Origin: Roseburia_C sp051879315
GTDB lineage: Bacteria; Bacillota; Clostridia; Lachnospirales; Lachnospiraceae
Assembly (NCBI GenBank): GCA_051879315.1
Contig: JBJELW010000058.1
Coordinates: forward strand, 9,013 to 73,012
Reading direction: 5' to 3'
DNA length: 64,000 nucleotides
Notes under the pieces: generated by a model
Told to the model about the DNA's origin: nothing
The model's input: only the letters and a program-made list of their open reading frames with translations
The model's database searches: none
Shown here: piece by piece, positions 40,950 through 50,696 of the stretch
Layout of the letters: every line of letters begins with the position of its first letter
How positions within the stretch are numbered: position 1 is the stretch's first letter
Position numbers and translations under genes: made by a program

Positions 40950-42785
40950 ATGAACAAGTGGAAAACAAAACAGATCATAGTGTGTTTAATAGGAATTGCA
41001 GCGTGCAAATTGAATTTTGCAGGCTGCTTTCCCTTTATACCGGCATACTTTGCTGCTGCGTATCTGGAAAACGGAGGAAGAATTTTTCTAAGTGTCTGCA
41101 TGTTTTTGGGAATGGCTTTTTTGCTGCCGGTTTCCATTATGGCCAAATATGTAATGGCGATTCTGGTGACCATGGTGGCAGTGCGATTATCTGAACTGGT
41201 GAGCAAAGGCTGCTACACCTGGGTGGCGGCGTTGACAGCCGGCGGGGCCACTGCATTGCTTTCGGCCGGCGGGGAACTGCTGCAGACCGGGAACCGACAG
41301 GAACTCTTAATCAGTGGAATGGAGGGTGTGTTTGTTTTTGCGGCTACCATGGTTTTGAGCAGACTGATACATAGTTTTTTGGAATTTTCATGGAAGCCCG
41401 GAAAAAAGCAGGCCCCGGAGGCGGGGCAACAGGAAAGGCTGTTAAACTACGCCAGGTCTTTTCAGTCTTTGTCAGATGTTTTTGGACGCATGAATACGGA
41501 GAGCCGTATGATGAGTCAGGAGGAAATGGGACTTATGCGGCGGGAAATCACCGGAAAACTATGTGTTTCCTGCGATCAGTGCAGTCTGTGCTGGGAACAG
41601 CAGGACAGCCCCATGCATCAGTGCCTCATGGAACTGTTGGCCTCACTGAAGGAAGCGGGAATGGCCAATCGGGATCTGGAGTTGAAAATGCAGGAATACT
41701 GCCCCCACACTCAGGAAATGGTGGCAGAGGCGGTGCGGGTGTTTGAACAGATACGTCTCAATGAGGCATGGTACAACCGATTGGTGGAAAACCGTGAGGT
41801 GATTGCCGACCAATTGGATGCCATGGCATATATTATGGAGGACTGCGCCAGGAAGGAGCAGAATATCAGCCGTCAGATGCATAATTATCTGGGGGATTTG
41901 AAATATCGGGCAAAAGAGAGGGGAATCCGGGTAAAGGATGCCACACTGTGGGAGAAGGAAGACGGGCGATGGAGACTCTGTGTAGATGCCTGCACCTCCA
42001 ATGGATGTATTGCTACCAGAGAACTGAGCAAGGCTGTGTCCGCAGCGCTGGGGAGGAAAATGATGCCTGCAAAGGATGAGAAAACTCTGATCGGAAGAAA
42101 TGTGAATACCTTTTCCTATGAGGAGGAACCCAAGTATCAGGGAATTTACGGGGTGGCCAGACTGATCAAGGACGGCGCAGCGGTATCCGGTGATAATTTC
42201 TCTTTTTTGGAGCCAAAGAGTGGAAAACTGATTCTGTGTCTGTCGGATGGTATGGGGTCAGGCAGCGTGGCCTGCAAGGAGAGTGAAACGGTTATCGAAT
42301 TAATTGAAAAGTTTGTGGAGGCGGGATTCGATATTGATACTTCTGTGCGAGTGATGAATTCCGCCATGGTGATGAAGGGACGGGATGATCTGTTTTCCAC
42401 GGTGGATATCAGCGAGATCAATCTTTATGATGGCAGCTGCCGGATTTATAAGATTGGTGCTTCCGCCACCTTTATCAAACGCAGCACGGATGTGGAGTGC
42501 CTGCAGTCCACGTCTCTTCCTGTGGGTGTGACCTATCAGCTGGATATGGAGAAGACGGAAAAGCAGTTGGCTGGGGGAGATTTTCTTGTCATGGTATCAG
42601 ATGGTGTGCTAGAATATCTACATGTTCCGCATCCGGAGGAGACGATGCAGGAAATTATTGAGAGTATTGAGACCAACAATGCCACGGTGCTGGCAAAACG
42701 GATATTAGAGCGGGTATTGCTTTTTACCGGTGGACGTATTCCGGATGATATGACGGTACTTGCTGCTGCAATTTGGGAGAGATAA
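40950..42785 (+). CDS. spoIIE: Stage II sporulation protein E (SpoIIE), shortened membrane region
   Basis: A 611-residue protein, about 200 shorter than Bacillus SpoIIE. The N-terminal membrane part has about four or five helices in residues 5-145 instead of ten. A central regulatory domain (about 160-370) has a cysteine-rich cluster (CVSCDQCSLCWEQ). The C-terminal PP2C phosphatase contains SGDNFSF, LILCLSDGMGSGSVACKES and LVMVSDGVLEYL with metal-binding aspartates. It dephosphorylates SpoIIAA to release sigma-F in the forespore and also acts at the polar septum. tilS begins directly after the stop. Confidence 0.9.
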   Translation: MNKWKTKQIIVCLIGIAACKLNFAGCFPFIPAYFAAAYLENGGRIFLSVCMFLGMAFLLPVSIMAKYVMAILVTMVAVRLSELVSKGCYTWVAALTAGGATALLSAGGELLQTGNRQELLISGMEGVFVFAATMVLSRLIHSFLEFSWKPGKKQAPEAGQQERLLNYARSFQSLSDVFGRMNTESRMMSQEEMGLMRREITGKLCVSCDQCSLCWEQQDSPMHQCLMELLASLKEAGMANRDLELKMQEYCPHTQEMVAEAVRVFEQIRLNEAWYNRLVENREVIADQLDAMAYIMEDCARKEQNISRQMHNYLGDLKYRAKERGIRVKDATLWEKEDGRWRLCVDACTSNGCIATRELSKAVSAALGRKMMPAKDEKTLIGRNVNTFSYEEEPKYQGIYGVARLIKDGAAVSGDNFSFLEPKSGKLILCLSDGMGSGSVACKESETVIELIEKFVEAGFDIDTSVRVMNSAMVMKGRDDLFSTVDISEINLYDGSCRIYKIGASATFIKRSTDVECLQSTSLPVGVTYQLDMEKTEKQLAGGDFLVMVSDGVLEYLHVPHPEETMQEIIESIETNNATVLAKRILERVLLFTGGRIPDDMTVLAAAIWER

Positions 42786-44153
42786 ATGTTACAAAGGATA
42801 GAGGATTATATCAGACAACAGCATATGCTGAAAGAGGGGGACACTGTGATCGCGGGGGTTTCCGGGGGAGCAGACTCGGTGTGTCTTCTGTTTGTGTTGA
42901 AAGAGCTCAGTGTCCGGTATGATCTGTCTGTCCGCGTGGTACATGTGGAACACGGCGTCCGGGGACAGGAAAGTCTGGAGGATGCGGCCTTTGTGGAGAA
43001 ACTGTGTAAAAAAATGGATATTCCTTTTGATTGTGTGCATTATGATGTGCCGGATTATGCACGGGTTCATGGGATGTCTGTGGAAGAGGCTGGGAGAAAA
43101 CTGCGTTATGAGACGTTTGAGCGGGAGGCAGACCGGTTTCCCGGGGCGAAGATTGCGGTGGCCCACAATCAGAACGATCAGGCAGAAACCGTGCTTTTTC
43201 AGATGATTCGAGGGAGCTGTGTGCGGGGACTGGGTGGAATTTCTCCGGTGCGGGGCAGAGTGATACGGCCGCTTTTGTGCGTGTCCCGGCGGGAGATTGA
43301 GACTTATCTTGCAGAGCTGGGGCAGCCTTTTTGCGTGGATGTCACCAATGATTCGGATCTTTATTCCCGAAATTGTCTGAGACATCAGGTCCTGCCGGTG
43401 TTAGAACAGTTGAATGTCCGGGCGGTGGAGCATATTGCCGCAGGTGCCGAACAAATGAGGGAACTGGATCTGTTTCTGGAAGGACAGGCAGAGAAGATGC
43501 AGGAACAATGGGTGAAACGGGATCGCTCAGGCATCCGGATAGATGATGACTGTGCCCGGCGTACAGAAGGGTTTTTACTTCGGGAGATGCTTTATCGTCT
43601 CCTGGTGGAGGCGGCAGGCAGTGCGAAAGATATCAGCCGGGTACACGTGGAACAGGTGGAAAAGCTGTTTTTTTCCGAAGTGGGGAAAAGCTTCAATCTG
43701 CCCTATGGACTTCGGGCGGTGCGGGAACCGGGGGAGGTTTTGGTCGGAAAGGCCGTGTCTATGACACCTGTGAAGATTCCGGCGGAGGATCTTTTTTCTG
43801 CCCGGGATTTTTCTGTGGAAGCTTTGGGGAAAAATACCATGCCAACAGAAATTCCCAAAAAAAAGTATACGAAATGGATCGATTATGATAGAATTGAAAA
43901 TAGTCTATGCGTAAGGACCCGCCGGGAGGGGGATTATTTCTGGCTCAACGGAAATGGGGACAGACAGAAACTGAAGCAGTTCTTTATAAATGAAAAGATT
44001 CCCCGGAACCTAAGGGACGAAATCCTTTTGGTGGCGGATGGCTCCCATATCGTATGGGTGGTGGGATATCGTTTGAGTGCATATTATTACACAACGGATC
44101 AGACGAATAGAATATTGAAAATACAGTACCATGGAGGAAAAGAAGATGAGTGA
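42786..44153 (+). CDS. tilS: tRNA(Ile)-lysidine synthase
   Basis: A 455-residue PP-loop ATPase. The P-loop is SGGADS (26-31), GVRGQESLEDAAFVEKL and AVAHNQNDQAETVLFQMIRG are characteristic of TilS, and C-terminal substrate-binding domains follow (for example KLKQFFINEKIPRNLRDEI). It converts C34 of the CAU-anticodon tRNA-Ile to lysidine so that it reads AUA. Its start abuts the spoIIE stop, and its end overlaps hpt, so the three genes form one transcript. Confidence 0.93.
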   Translation: MLQRIEDYIRQQHMLKEGDTVIAGVSGGADSVCLLFVLKELSVRYDLSVRVVHVEHGVRGQESLEDAAFVEKLCKKMDIPFDCVHYDVPDYARVHGMSVEEAGRKLRYETFEREADRFPGAKIAVAHNQNDQAETVLFQMIRGSCVRGLGGISPVRGRVIRPLLCVSRREIETYLAELGQPFCVDVTNDSDLYSRNCLRHQVLPVLEQLNVRAVEHIAAGAEQMRELDLFLEGQAEKMQEQWVKRDRSGIRIDDDCARRTEGFLLREMLYRLLVEAAGSAKDISRVHVEQVEKLFFSEVGKSFNLPYGLRAVREPGEVLVGKAVSMTPVKIPAEDLFSARDFSVEALGKNTMPTEIPKKKYTKWIDYDRIENSLCVRTRREGDYFWLNGNGDRQKLKQFFINEKIPRNLRDEILLVADGSHIVWVVGYRLSAYYYTTDQTNRILKIQYHGGKEDE

Positions 44154-44670
44154 ACGGGTTCAAGTGTTGCTTTCGGAAGAGGAATTGGATCAGAGGATTG
44201 CTCAGATAGGAGAACAGATCAGTGCTGAATATGCCGGTGAGAGTGTTCATCTGATCTGTATTTTGAAAGGATCAATATTTTTTACCTGTGAATTGGCCAA
44301 GAGAATTACGGTCCCGGTGACGATTGATTTCATGTGCGTGTCCAGCTATGGCGCCTCTACGGTGTCCAGCGGGAAGATTCAGATCAAAAAGGATCTGGAC
44401 GAATCCATAGAAGGAAAAAATGTCATTGTGATCGAGGATATCATAGATACCGGAAGAACTCTGAAGTATCTTTTGGAGGACCTTACAAAGCGCAATCCGA
44501 AAACACTGCGGCTGTGTACACTTTTAGATAAGCCGGATCGGCGTGTGACGGATGTGAAGACAGATTATACAGGGTTTGTGATACCGGATGAATTTGTGGT
44601 GGGATACGGTCTGGATTATGATCAGAGATACCGCAACCTGCCATATGTCGGAATTTTATCATTTGACTAG
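44146..44670 (+). CDS. hpt: Hypoxanthine phosphoribosyltransferase
   Basis: A 174-residue purine salvage enzyme. The PRPP-binding motif is VIVIEDIIDTGRTL, with CILKGSIFFTCEL upstream and KPDRRVTDVKTDYTGFVIP downstream. It forms IMP or GMP from hypoxanthine or guanine. The ATG at 44146 has GGAGG eight bases before it; an ATG at 44131 is in frame but lacks a ribosome site. The tilS-hpt-ftsH order is the standard one. Confidence 0.93.
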   Translation: MSERVQVLLSEEELDQRIAQIGEQISAEYAGESVHLICILKGSIFFTCELAKRITVPVTIDFMCVSSYGASTVSSGKIQIKKDLDESIEGKNVIVIEDIIDTGRTLKYLLEDLTKRNPKTLRLCTLLDKPDRRVTDVKTDYTGFVIPDEFVVGYGLDYDQRYRNLPYVGILSFD

Positions 44671-44682
44671 GAAGGAGTTTCC

Positions 44683-46491
44683 GTGAAGAAGAATTATAGA
44701 GGTTTTGGATTTTATGTATTATTGATTTTGATTGTGATATTTGTATGGTATATGTTGGATGGCAATCGCCTGTCTAATGAGACCTATAATTATACCCAGT
44801 TTGTGGAGGAGATTGATCAGGGTGAAATTGCCTTTGTGGAGATCCGCCCCAATCGGGAGGTTCCCACGGGAAGCCTTGAGATCACCCGCGTGGATAATAC
44901 GGATGAAACACTGTATGTTTCAGATGTGCGTGAGGTGCGTCAGATGCTGCAGGAGGCGGAGTTTACCGCGTACGTGGAGTACGATGTCCCTGCGGAAAAC
45001 TGGCTGATTTCACTGCTGCCTTTGCTGCTGGTGTTTGGGGCTATGTTCATTCTGTTTGTGATCATGAACAATCAGTCCGCCAATGCCGGGGGCAATAATA
45101 AAATGATGAACTTTGGCAAGAGCCGGGCCAAAATGACTACGGATGAGAATAAACTGGTTACGTTTGATAAGGTGGCAGGTCTTCAGGAGGAAAAGGAAGA
45201 ACTGCAGGAGATCGTGGATTTCCTGAAAGATCCCCGCAAATATACCAGACTGGGCGCCAGGATTCCGAAAGGAGTACTTCTGGTGGGACCTCCCGGTACC
45301 GGTAAGACTCTTCTGGCTAAGGCTGTGGCCGGAGAGGCGGCAGTGCCTTTCTTCAGCATCTCCGGTTCAGATTTTGTGGAGATGTTTGTTGGTGTAGGTG
45401 CGTCCCGTGTTCGTGATCTGTTTGAAGATGCAAAGAAGAATTCACCCTGTATCGTATTCATCGATGAGATTGACGCAGTGGCGAGACGAAGAGGAACCGG
45501 TATGGGCGGTGGACATGATGAGAGGGAGCAGACCTTGAATCAGTTGCTGGTGGAAATGGACGGTTTCGGTGTCAATGAGGGAATTATTGTGATGGCGGCC
45601 ACTAACCGGGTGGATATTCTGGATCCGGCTATTATGCGTCCGGGGCGTTTTGACCGAAAGGTACATGTGGGCAGACCGGATGTGGGCGGCAGAGAAGAAA
45701 TCTTAAACGTTCACGCGAAGAATAAGCCTTTGGCAGAGGATGTTGATCTGCAGCAGATTGCCCGGACTACCGCTGGATTCACCGGAGCGGATCTGGAGAA
45801 TCTTTTAAATGAGGCAGCAATCTATGCGGCCAAGGATAACCGGGAATACATCAAGCAGGATGATATTAAACGGGCATTTGTGAAAGTGGGAATTGGTGCA
45901 GAGAAGCGCAGTCGGGTGATTTCAGATAAGGAAAAACGGATTACTGCATTCCACGAGGCGGGGCATGCAATTTTGTTCCATCTGCTCCCGGATGTGGGAC
46001 CGGTGTATTCGGTTTCCATCATTCCTACCGGTGCCGGCGCAGCCGGATATACCATGCCGTTGCCTGAAAAGGATGAGATGTTCCGCACTAAAGGGCAGAT
46101 GCTGCAGGAGATTACCGTGGATCTGGGCGGACGCGTGGCCGAAGAGATGATCTTTGACGACATTACCACCGGGGCTTCTCAGGATATCAAGCAGGCGACA
46201 GAACTGGCTAAGGCCATGGTCACTAAGTATGGCATGTCGGAGCATGTGGGATTGATTAATTATGACAACGAAGACGATGAGGTGTTTATCGGCAGAGACT
46301 TGGCTCATGCCAGAGGGTATGGTGAGAATGTGGCGACCCGCATTGATGAAGAAGTGAAACGCATTATCGACGAGTGTTACCAGAAGGCCAGAACCATGAT
46401 CAAAGAGCATGATGATGTATTGCACCGCTGTGCAGAGTTGCTTCTGGAAAAGGAAAAGATCAGCCGGGAAGAATTTGAGGCTCTGTTTTAA
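44683..46491 (+). CDS. ftsH: ATP-dependent zinc metalloprotease FtsH
   Basis: A 602-residue membrane AAA protease. Two helices flank a short extracellular domain (about 8-25 and 107-126). Walker A is GPPGTGKT (202-209), Walker B is IVFIDEIDAV, the SRH region is RPGRFDRKVHVGRP, and the zinc site HEAGH is at 424-428. It degrades membrane and short-lived soluble proteins. The GTG start at 44683 has AAGGAG upstream. A long hairpin terminator follows. Confidence 0.96.
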   Translation: MKKNYRGFGFYVLLILIVIFVWYMLDGNRLSNETYNYTQFVEEIDQGEIAFVEIRPNREVPTGSLEITRVDNTDETLYVSDVREVRQMLQEAEFTAYVEYDVPAENWLISLLPLLLVFGAMFILFVIMNNQSANAGGNNKMMNFGKSRAKMTTDENKLVTFDKVAGLQEEKEELQEIVDFLKDPRKYTRLGARIPKGVLLVGPPGTGKTLLAKAVAGEAAVPFFSISGSDFVEMFVGVGASRVRDLFEDAKKNSPCIVFIDEIDAVARRRGTGMGGGHDEREQTLNQLLVEMDGFGVNEGIIVMAATNRVDILDPAIMRPGRFDRKVHVGRPDVGGREEILNVHAKNKPLAEDVDLQQIARTTAGFTGADLENLLNEAAIYAAKDNREYIKQDDIKRAFVKVGIGAEKRSRVISDKEKRITAFHEAGHAILFHLLPDVGPVYSVSIIPTGAGAAGYTMPLPEKDEMFRTKGQMLQEITVDLGGRVAEEMIFDDITTGASQDIKQATELAKAMVTKYGMSEHVGLINYDNEDDEVFIGRDLAHARGYGENVATRIDEEVKRIIDECYQKARTMIKEHDDVLHRCAELLLEKEKISREEFEALF

Positions 46492-46514
46492 GGTATGGGA
46501 GTTAGCAGACTATG

Positions 46515-46606
46515 AGTTGCCGGAGGGGGCTTAGGAAGTTTCAAAAGAACCTGCTGCGCAGCAGGTGCTTTTGACACTTTCAAGCCCCCTCCGGCAACTT
46601 TTTTTG
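46515..46606 (+). terminator. Very long hairpin terminator after ftsH
   Basis: An 18-base arm (46515-46532) pairs exactly with 46582-46599, and TCAAAAG/CTTTTGA and CCTGCTGC/GCAGCAGG continue inward, so about 85 bases are almost fully paired before a T run. Confidence 0.88.
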
Positions 46607-46716
46607 CTTGACACAGCGTTTTTTCGCAACTTTTTATTAATGGATATACAAAATACACAAAAAATAAGTTGAAAATTTAGTAAGATTGTGCACACTTTAA
46701 ATTGGGTTCATGATAC

Positions 46717-46824
46717 TATAATTCTCGTAAAAACCCCCCAATACATTATATAGTTTTTGCTACACCCCATAGTAAAAATACCTTCTCCTAAAAAGACAGC
46801 GATTATATCGTCTGTCTTTTTAAC
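46717..46824 (+). promoter_or_regulatory. Promoter -10 and terminator-like leader of the GH13 gene
   Basis: TATAAT (46717-46722) has a weak upstream -35. About 65 bases downstream, AAAAAGACAG (46790-46799) pairs with CTGTCTTTTT (46812-46821). This leader hairpin with a T run precedes the GH13 start by 135 bases and could attenuate transcription. The rest of 46607-46959 shows no gene. Confidence 0.4.
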
Positions 46825-46959
46825 TTTGTAAAAAAACAAAGAGTTTTTCGTTGTAATTGCGCGTCGATTCATATATTATGAATGATAGGGAATATGGTGA
46901 CTGGGGAATTATGGAACAGTTACAGATGCAAAACATCAGAGAAATGGAAGGCAAAGGGA

Positions 46960-49083
46960 ATGAGTAATCAATCAATCTATGAACTGAACAGGATTCAGCA
47001 GTATATTATGCAGATGCGCCCTATCTTGAGGAAGAGGGCCCTTTTTTCGGATGGGACAGAGGATTATCGCAGTCCGGCGGAGCCGAAGGCATTTGATAAC
47101 GTTACGATCCGTTTTCGCACTGCCAGAAATAACGTGGACGCGGTATGGCTGTGCAGTGATCATGAGAGATATCGCATGACGAAAACAGAAACAGAGGATG
47201 CATTCGATTATTATACGACAGAGATTCAGATGACGGAGGAGCCTTTTTACTATTATTTTGAGGTGGTAACAGGGATGCTTCGCTGCTACTTTGATCGATA
47301 TGGCGTCAGCCAGGAGGTGCGGCCGCAGTATCATTTTTGTATCGTGCCGGGATTTTCCACTCCTCAATGGGCAAAGGGAGCGGTTATGTATCAGATTTTG
47401 GTGGACCGCTTTTATAATGGAGACCCCACCAATGATGTACTGACGGATGAATATTTTTATATCCGGGGCAACAGCACACGAGTAACAGATTGGAGCAAAT
47501 GTCCGGAAAATTTTTCTGTGGCTGAATTCTATGGCGGCGATCTGGAGGGTGTGAGACAGAAACTGGACTATCTTTCAGATCTTGGAATTGAGGTAATCTA
47601 CTTTAATCCGCTGTTTGTTTCGCCTTCCAATCATAAATATGATATACAGGATTATGACCACATTGATCCCCATTACGGTAAGATTGTGGTGGATGAGGGT
47701 GAACTGTTGAATGGGGAACGCACCCAGAACAGTGAAGCCAGCAGATATATTACACGTGTCACGGACAAAAGGAACCTGGAGGCCAGTGACCAGTTGTTTG
47801 CGCAGCTGGTGTCTGAGGCCCACGCCAGAGGAATCCGGGTTATTCTGGATGGTGTGTTTAATCACTGCGGATCCTTTAACAAATGGCTGGACCGGGAGAA
47901 AATTTATACGGAAGAAGCTGGTTACGAGCCGGGTGCATATCGGGAAAAAGACAGCCCGTATCATGATTTCTTTCACTTCTACGAGGAAGATAAATGGCCG
48001 GATAATTATACCTATGACGGCTGGTGGGGACATGACACTTTACCTAAACTGAATTATGAAGCCTCTGAGACACTTCGGGAATATATTCTGAATGTGGCAG
48101 CTAAATGGGTGTCTCCTCCTTATAATGCGGATGGATGGAGACTGGATGTGGCGGCTGATCTGGGACACAGCCCGGAGTACAACCACCAGTTTTGGCGAGA
48201 TTTCCGGACTGCGGTGAAGAAAGCGAACCCGGATGCCGTGATTTTGGCGGAGCATTACGGGGATCCCAGATCCTGGCTGGAAGGGGATCAGTGGGATACC
48301 GTCATGAACTATGATGCATTCATGGAGCCGTTGACCTGGTTCCTTACGGGTATGGAAAAACACAGCGATGATTTTAAGCCTGGAAACATCGGAAAGCTGG
48401 AGTACTTTGTGGGTTCCATGAACCATTATATGGCAAGTTTTATGACATCTTCCCTGCAGTGTGCCATGAATGAACTGTCCAACCATGATCATTCCAGGTT
48501 TCTGACCCGGACAAACCACAAGGTAGGGCGTGTGGATCATTTGGGATCACATGCAGCAGAAGAAAATGTGAATAAAGCGGTGTTCCGGGAAGCGGTAGTG
48601 ATTCAGATGACCTGGCCGGGAGCCCCCACCATTTACTATGGAGATGAGGCTGGCCTATGCGGATTTACGGATCCGGATAACCGACGCACCTATCCCTGGG
48701 GACGGGAAGATCAGGAACTCATTGCCTTTCATCGGGACCTGATCCGAATTCACAAGGAGAATCCGGCGTTCCGGACGGGATCCATCAAGTTCCTGAACGG
48801 CGAGGATAATCTGCTGTGCTACGGACGGTTCAACCGGCAACAGCAATTTGTAATACTGATCAATAATGACGACCGGGATTGCCGCCTGGATCTGTCAGTG
48901 TGGGCAGCTGGGCTGCCGAGGCAGGGAAGGGTCCAGCGGATTCTGTATTCCTATGAAACCGGATACACATTGGAACCGGCTTATTACCCCATCAGTCATG
49001 GACGTATCGATGTTGTTTTGTCAAAACATGCGGCAATGATTCTGAAAAATGCAGAGGATGAGCTGACGCAGGAAAATTCATAA
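46960..49083 (+). CDS. Cytoplasmic GH13 alpha-glucan hydrolase (neopullulanase/cyclomaltodextrinase type)
   Basis: A 707-residue GH13 enzyme without a signal peptide. An N-terminal beta-sandwich domain (about 40-125, FDNVTIRFRTARNNVDAVW) fits the CBM34-like domain of neopullulanases. The barrel begins at GAVMYQILVDRFYNGD. Catalytic residues are Asp396 (DGWRLDVAAD), Glu431 (ILAEHYGD) and Asp510 (SNHDHSRF). It should open cyclodextrins or cleave maltodextrins and pullulan inside the cell. The ATG at 46960 was chosen with GGAAGG nine bases upstream; a start at 46882 would add 26 residues. A chromosomal neighbour of the mal genes, it probably works on their imported substrate. Confidence 0.85.
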   Translation: MSNQSIYELNRIQQYIMQMRPILRKRALFSDGTEDYRSPAEPKAFDNVTIRFRTARNNVDAVWLCSDHERYRMTKTETEDAFDYYTTEIQMTEEPFYYYFEVVTGMLRCYFDRYGVSQEVRPQYHFCIVPGFSTPQWAKGAVMYQILVDRFYNGDPTNDVLTDEYFYIRGNSTRVTDWSKCPENFSVAEFYGGDLEGVRQKLDYLSDLGIEVIYFNPLFVSPSNHKYDIQDYDHIDPHYGKIVVDEGELLNGERTQNSEASRYITRVTDKRNLEASDQLFAQLVSEAHARGIRVILDGVFNHCGSFNKWLDREKIYTEEAGYEPGAYREKDSPYHDFFHFYEEDKWPDNYTYDGWWGHDTLPKLNYEASETLREYILNVAAKWVSPPYNADGWRLDVAADLGHSPEYNHQFWRDFRTAVKKANPDAVILAEHYGDPRSWLEGDQWDTVMNYDAFMEPLTWFLTGMEKHSDDFKPGNIGKLEYFVGSMNHYMASFMTSSLQCAMNELSNHDHSRFLTRTNHKVGRVDHLGSHAAEENVNKAVFREAVVIQMTWPGAPTIYYGDEAGLCGFTDPDNRRTYPWGREDQELIAFHRDLIRIHKENPAFRTGSIKFLNGEDNLLCYGRFNRQQQFVILINNDDRDCRLDLSVWAAGLPRQGRVQRILYSYETGYTLEPAYYPISHGRIDVVLSKHAAMILKNAEDELTQENS

Positions 49084-49090
49084 AAGATGC

Positions 49091-49119
49091 TTGCGCATAA
49101 AAAAACCTTGTGATATAAT
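49091..49119 (+). promoter_or_regulatory. Promoter of the tRNA-Tyr/tRNA-Leu pair
   Basis: TTGCGC (49091-49096), 17-base spacer, TATAAT (49114-49119), about 32 bases before tRNA-Tyr. Confidence 0.75.
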
Positions 49120-49150
49120 CAAACACTGTCAGGACAAAACTGACAGAAAT

Positions 49151-49232
49151 GGGCAGATTCCCGAGTGGCCAAAGGGGACAGACTGTAAATCTGCTGCAAA
49201 TTGCTTCGGTGGTTCGAATCCACCTCTGCCCA
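49151..49232 (+). tRNA. tRNA-Tyr (anticodon GTA)
   Basis: GGGCAGA pairs with TCTGCCC as the acceptor stem. The anticodon GTA is at 49185-49187, the variable arm is long as expected for bacterial tRNA-Tyr, and GGTTCGAATCC is the T arm. The discriminator is A (49232), and CCA is not encoded. Confidence 0.95.
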
Positions 49233-49243
49233 TTCCATACTAA

Positions 49244-49327
49244 GCCCATGTGGCGGAACTGGCAGACGCGCAGGACTTAAAATCCTGTTGTAGTGATACA
49301 GTACCGGTTCGATTCCGGTCATGGGCA
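49244..49327 (+). tRNA. tRNA-Leu (anticodon TAA)
   Basis: Acceptor GCCCATG pairs with CATGGGC. The anticodon TAA is at 49278-49280, a long variable arm is present, and CGGTTCGATTCCG is the T arm. The discriminator is A and CCA is absent. It follows tRNA-Tyr by 11 bases on the same transcript. Confidence 0.95.
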
Positions 49328-49332
49328 TGCAT

Positions 49333-49378
49333 AAAGGCTGTCGCTTTACAGATATGCTGTAAGGCGGCAGCCTTTTTT
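49333..49378 (+). terminator. Terminator after the tRNA pair
   Basis: AAAGGCTGTCGCTTTACAG pairs with CTGTAAGGCGGCAGCCTTT around ATATG, followed by a T run. Confidence 0.9.
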
Positions 49379-49404
49379 GTTGGATATAGAAAGCTTTCGA
49401 AGCG

Positions 49405-50403
49405 TCAGGTCATTTTGCAGCTGGCTGTAGAATCCCGGATAATCAACTTTGGGTGCAGTAAAATGTGACTGATGGGCACATGGTCAATCAGGATATCCAA
49501 CGCTGAGAAGGCACATTTGCCGAGCTCCAGACGATCCTGGCGGATGGTGGTCAGCGGTGGAGACAGCAAAGAGGAAATGGGCAGATCGTCATATCCTACC
49601 ACGCTGACATCTTCCGGGACGGAGTAGCCGCGTAGTTGGCATTCGGTGATCACACCGGAGGCAATCAAATCGCTGCCACAGAGTATGGCCGTAGCCCCCG
49701 CCTTTAGAAAATTGTTTACGTGGTATTTGGCGGATTCGGCCACATAATATCCGTTGGCTGTCAGTTCATCTGAAACAGGAAGATTATGGCTGACCATGGT
49801 GCTGATGTAAGCCTGTTTCCGCTGCTCAGAGATCATGGAGTGCAGAGAACCGTTTAGAAAGGCGATGCGGCGGTGCCCCAGCTGCACCAGATGATTCACT
49901 GCGAGACGGATTCCTTCGGTACTGGGGGTGCCTATATAGCATATATTTGGATTGTCCGGAATATAATTATCAAAAAGGACGGTGGGAATCGTGGTGTGAT
50001 GAAACTGTTCCATCCAGGGATCCTGCAGAGTGAAGCCTGCGATGAAAGCTCCGGAAAAACCGTTCTTAAACATATAGGTATCATATTTTTCTTCTTTTTG
50101 TAATTCCGGGGTTGCCGGGAGAAGGGTCACTTCCCAGTTATGCCGGTAAGCGGCCTGCTTAAAACCAAGGATTAAGTCGTATCCGAACTGGTTTTTGGAG
50201 GTGTATTCCATATTTTCAATGAAGACACACAGCTTTTTCAGCTCCTGATTTTTCATTTTTTTGGATTTGTAACCCATTTCAATGGCTGTATCCAGGACAA
50301 GCTGACGCAGATCTTCGCTGATGTCGCTGGCTCCGTTTAATCCTTTTGAAACCGTGCTGATAGATACACCCAGACGGTTGGCGATATCTTTTATTGTAGT
50401 CAT
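49405..50403 (-). CDS. LacI-family regulator, probably of the maltodextrin genes
   Basis: A 332-residue LacI/GalR regulator. The N-terminal helix-turn-helix and hinge are TTIKDIANRLGVSISTVSKGLNG, and the periplasmic-binding-like effector domain shows LVQLGHRRIAFLNGS, ICGSDLIASGVITE-like LCGSDLIASG and SVVGYDDLPISSLL. The ATG at 50403 (complement) has GAGGAGGAATCCT upstream and gives the normal start; longer in-frame starts would read through the divergent promoter region. It is transcribed away from malE, so control of the maltodextrin importer is likely. The effector is inferred to be a maltodextrin. Confidence 0.85.
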   Translation of the reverse strand: MTTIKDIANRLGVSISTVSKGLNGASDISEDLRQLVLDTAIEMGYKSKKMKNQELKKLCVFIENMEYTSKNQFGYDLILGFKQAAYRHNWEVTLLPATPELQKEEKYDTYMFKNGFSGAFIAGFTLQDPWMEQFHHTTIPTVLFDNYIPDNPNICYIGTPSTEGIRLAVNHLVQLGHRRIAFLNGSLHSMISEQRKQAYISTMVSHNLPVSDELTANGYYVAESAKYHVNNFLKAGATAILCGSDLIASGVITECQLRGYSVPEDVSVVGYDDLPISSLLSPPLTTIRQDRLELGKCAFSALDILIDHVPISHILLHPKLIIRDSTASCKMT

Positions 50404-50696
50404 AGGATTCCTCCTCTGGTGCGGAACATTCGGCATAATGCCGGATACTCTGCTGATGTTTCCGGATGTTTTAATAAAATTACATAAATTATATCGGAAG
50501 AACCGGAAATAGGCAAGGAGCGTGATTACTTTTCGAAAAAAATGAAAATCTATGTGCAAAAATAACAACAAGATTTTACGAAAATAAACGAAAGATATAA
50601 AAATCGAATAAAAGCATTGACAAATCATCGGACAGACCATAAAATGAGTAATGCAAATGAGATGGTTAAATTGTCTAAAGAAACATGACACATGAC

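Noticed and set aside
49250..49468. 72-codon frame over tRNA-Leu
   Set aside because: It reads through a tRNA and a terminator.
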